NCBI GenBank assembly: GCA_964433155.1
Contig: CAYSQE010000019.1
Span: 1-15,287, forward strand
Reading direction: 5' to 3'
Length of the DNA: 15,287 nt
DNA from: 2-01-FULL-40-13 sp964433155
Lineage (GTDB): Bacteria; Patescibacteriota; Microgenomatia; UBA1406; GWC2-37-13
Part shown: in pieces, positions 13,841 to 15,287 of the stretch
How positions within the stretch are numbered: position 1 is the first letter of the stretch
How the letters are laid out: every line of letters begins with the position of its first letter
Translations under genes and position numbers: made by a program
Notes under the pieces: generated by a model
What the model saw: only the letters and a program-made list of their open reading frames with translations
Database searches by the model: none
Told to the model about the DNA's origin: nothing

Positions 13841-15109
13841 ATGTCATTTTTTGATCAAAAAATTGTCATGCCACCTCTTAGAAAATATTTAAAGAAGAGG
13901 TTTGATTTATCAACCTCTTTTGCAATTATTACCGTGGTTACAATGCTCGTTTCGATTCCTTTATTATTAAGCTTTGTCCAAAGAGGAAAAGATCTCAGTA
14001 GGCCAGATCTAGTAAGAGCAGCAGTCGGTCAGCACTCCTCGCTAACTCTGTCTATCACAGCCAATCAGCAACTTAATACCCCATTTGATGCTATTATTCT
14101 TTTGAATACAGACTCTGCATTAATTAGGGGAGTGGATATCGTTATAGATTATGACCCATCCATTCTTGAATTTCAGAACGTTACCCCCATTTCCCACACG
14201 ACAACCACGCTTAAAACTTTTCTCCCCATAAAATCTGATGGGACCTTTGATGCAACAAAGATTATAGCCGATGCCAAGGATACCAAACAGATCAAATTTT
14301 CAAGCGTCACCTTTGATTCTCAAACCAAAACCACCACGTCTCCTTTTAACGGACTGGCTCAACTGGCCATCCTTAAGTTTAAGCCAGTCAAACTCGGTAC
14401 CACAATTGTTTCATTCAATTCGACCTTTCCCTCAACAACAGATACCAATATTGTTGCAGCCTCAAACCCACCGTATGATCTTTTGATTCAACACGGTCAA
14501 CTCATCAGTGCTTCAGTGACTATTCTTAGCCCAACAGCTACTCCAACCAGTACTCCGATTCCAACGTTAACAAAAGTCCCTGAGCCAACAACCGTTCCTT
14601 CACCAACTCTACAGCCTACACCAACGTCAAGTGTAGAATCTCAAAATCTTCTTACAGATCCTGGTTTTGAAAATAATGGTGCTGGATGGCAAAAGACAAC
14701 CTTTGGCGGAAGATCAATAGTGTCAACTCAAGCTCACAGTGGGACAAAATCTCAACAACATATCACGCATGCCCAATATCCCCGTGAAGTCTATCAGGAC
14801 GTCTCTATAACTTCAGGTCTAGAGTATGCTTTCTCTGGCTGGATAAAAACAAATAATATATCTGGAGGTTCCTTGATCTCTGTTCAATGGCTAACCGAGG
14901 CTGTTGCGCTATCTCAATCTCCCTCAGAATCTCAATTAGTAAGAGAAGATATCATTGGTACTGTCACCGGTTCGACAAACTGGTCGAACCTGGCAAAAGG
15001 TTTGCTGGCTCCTGCTGATTCACGTATTGCCCGATTCAGGCTCTATAGCAAAACTCAAGATACAGAAGGTGCGGCTTGGTTTGATGATCTGTCAATTATT
15101 AAAAGATAA
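13841..15109 (+). CDS. Membrane-anchored cohesin protein with carbohydrate-binding-like module
   Basis: This 422-residue protein has an N-terminal anchor (about 27-46), an extracellular cohesin-like domain (about 66-228: TPFDAIILLNTDSALIRGVD, IDYDPSILEF, LAILKFKPVKLGTTIVSF), a Pro/Thr linker (about 230-266) and a C-terminal jelly-roll module (about 268-422). The last begins NLLTDPGFENNGAGWQKTTF, continues HSGTKSQQHITH and YAFSGWIKTNN, and ends EGAAWFDDLSI, the pattern of CBM4/9-like or galactose-binding-like domains. It is a paralogue of the preceding gene with an added binding module. Together they look like a surface receptor pair for dockerin partners and glycan. The binding sugar is not readable. 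A ribosome site GAGGT supports the start; the next gene follows after three bases. Confidence 0.82.
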   Translation: MSFFDQKIVMPPLRKYLKKRFDLSTSFAIITVVTMLVSIPLLLSFVQRGKDLSRPDLVRAAVGQHSSLTLSITANQQLNTPFDAIILLNTDSALIRGVDIVIDYDPSILEFQNVTPISHTTTTLKTFLPIKSDGTFDATKIIADAKDTKQIKFSSVTFDSQTKTTTSPFNGLAQLAILKFKPVKLGTTIVSFNSTFPSTTDTNIVAASNPPYDLLIQHGQLISASVTILSPTATPTSTPIPTLTKVPEPTTVPSPTLQPTPTSSVESQNLLTDPGFENNGAGWQKTTFGGRSIVSTQAHSGTKSQQHITHAQYPREVYQDVSITSGLEYAFSGWIKTNNISGGSLISVQWLTEAVALSQSPSESQLVREDIIGTVTGSTNWSNLAKGLLAPADSRIARFRLYSKTQDTEGAAWFDDLSIIKR

Positions 15110-15112
15110 GCT

Positions 15113-15287
15113 ATGAAACGAATTAAAATTATTACACTATTTCTTCTCTCTTTTATCCTATCGGTTGTTTTTTTGAGCCTTGCTCCAATTTCTTGGGCTG
15201 CTGGGACAATCACGGTTAACCCGTCGATTAGGTATCAAACGATGACGGGGTGGGAGGCGACGGGACAAGTTGGTCAGACTGCTTTCT
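15113..15287 (+). CDS. Start of an exported GH30-like glycosyl hydrolase (3' end outside window)
   Basis: Only 58 codons are visible, from the ATG three bases after the preceding stop. The N-terminus is a clear signal peptide (MKRIKIITLFLLSFILSVVF... ending SWAA). The mature part begins TITVNPSIRYQTMTGWEATG. The strand-plus-'YQxxxGWEA' pattern resembles the opening of GH30-like and related O-glycosyl hydrolases, where the corresponding text is usually xYQxIxGFGA. This is a short region, so the family call is tentative. Position next to a cohesin protein with a carbohydrate-binding-like module fits a secreted glycan-active protein. A dockerin or anchor might lie in the missing part. Confidence 0.6.
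   Translation, partial: MKRIKIITLFLLSFILSVVFLSLAPISWAAGTITVNPSIRYQTMTGWEATGQVGQTAF

Overview
The window reads as accessory, cell-surface-oriented DNA from a Candidate Phyla Radiation (Patescibacteria) bacterium, most likely of the Microgenomates type. This assignment is inference. It rests on the protein families (collagen/Gly-rich surface protein with a DLAE-type domain, exported Ig/FN3 protein, membrane-anchored cohesins, Pro/Thr linkers, receiver-only regulators, a four-helix-bundle 'S23' protein, many PIN toxin-antitoxin pairs), on the small intergenic gaps, and on several promoters that sit so close to the start codon that the mRNAs should be leaderless. TGA acts as a normal stop at the ends of several well-bounded genes, so the UGA-recoding CPR lineages are unlikely.

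Layout. (1) 1-2307 (+) is the 3' part of a large collagen-like, glycine-rich surface protein. (2) 2376-4577 (-) is a block of minus-strand genes: an exported pentapeptide-repeat protein; a ribbon-helix-helix antitoxin with a PIN toxin gene broken by one in-frame TAA; and an intact AbrB-type antitoxin/VapC pair. (3) 4656-7166 (+) is a large exported protein with FN3 and Ig-like modules, a carboxypeptidase-regulatory-like module and a C-terminal thioredoxin-fold domain whose catalytic cysteines are missing. (4) 7168-7619 is a small cassette with imperfect AT-rich inverted repeats carrying a four-helix-bundle protein. (5) 7623-12722 is a signalling block: a 7TM plus Cache sensor that ends just after its last membrane segment, an inserted Phd/PIN toxin-antitoxin pair with its own promoter and palindromic operator, a soluble PAS-PAS histidine kinase, and two tandem receiver-only response regulators. 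(6) 12726-15287 continues without a large gap into a conserved membrane-anchored protein of unknown function, two paralogous membrane-anchored cohesin-domain proteins (the second with a carbohydrate-binding-like module), and the start of an exported protein resembling the N-terminus of a GH30-like glycosyl hydrolase.

Working together (inference): if the small cassettes are ignored, the plus strand is a run of surface and signalling genes in which an envelope sensor and kinase feed two receivers, and cohesin-bearing surface proteins follow directly in the same transcription direction. Cohesin, carbohydrate-binding module and glycosidase-like protein side by side suggest surface attachment to, or processing of, a polysaccharide, perhaps in a cellulosome-like arrangement. 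No dockerin domain is visible in the window, so that idea is untested. The toxin-antitoxin and four-helix-bundle cassettes lie cleanly at gene boundaries, as expected for small mobile passengers.

No rRNA, tRNA, CRISPR array or transposase was seen, and no gene-free stretch exceeds about 120 bases.
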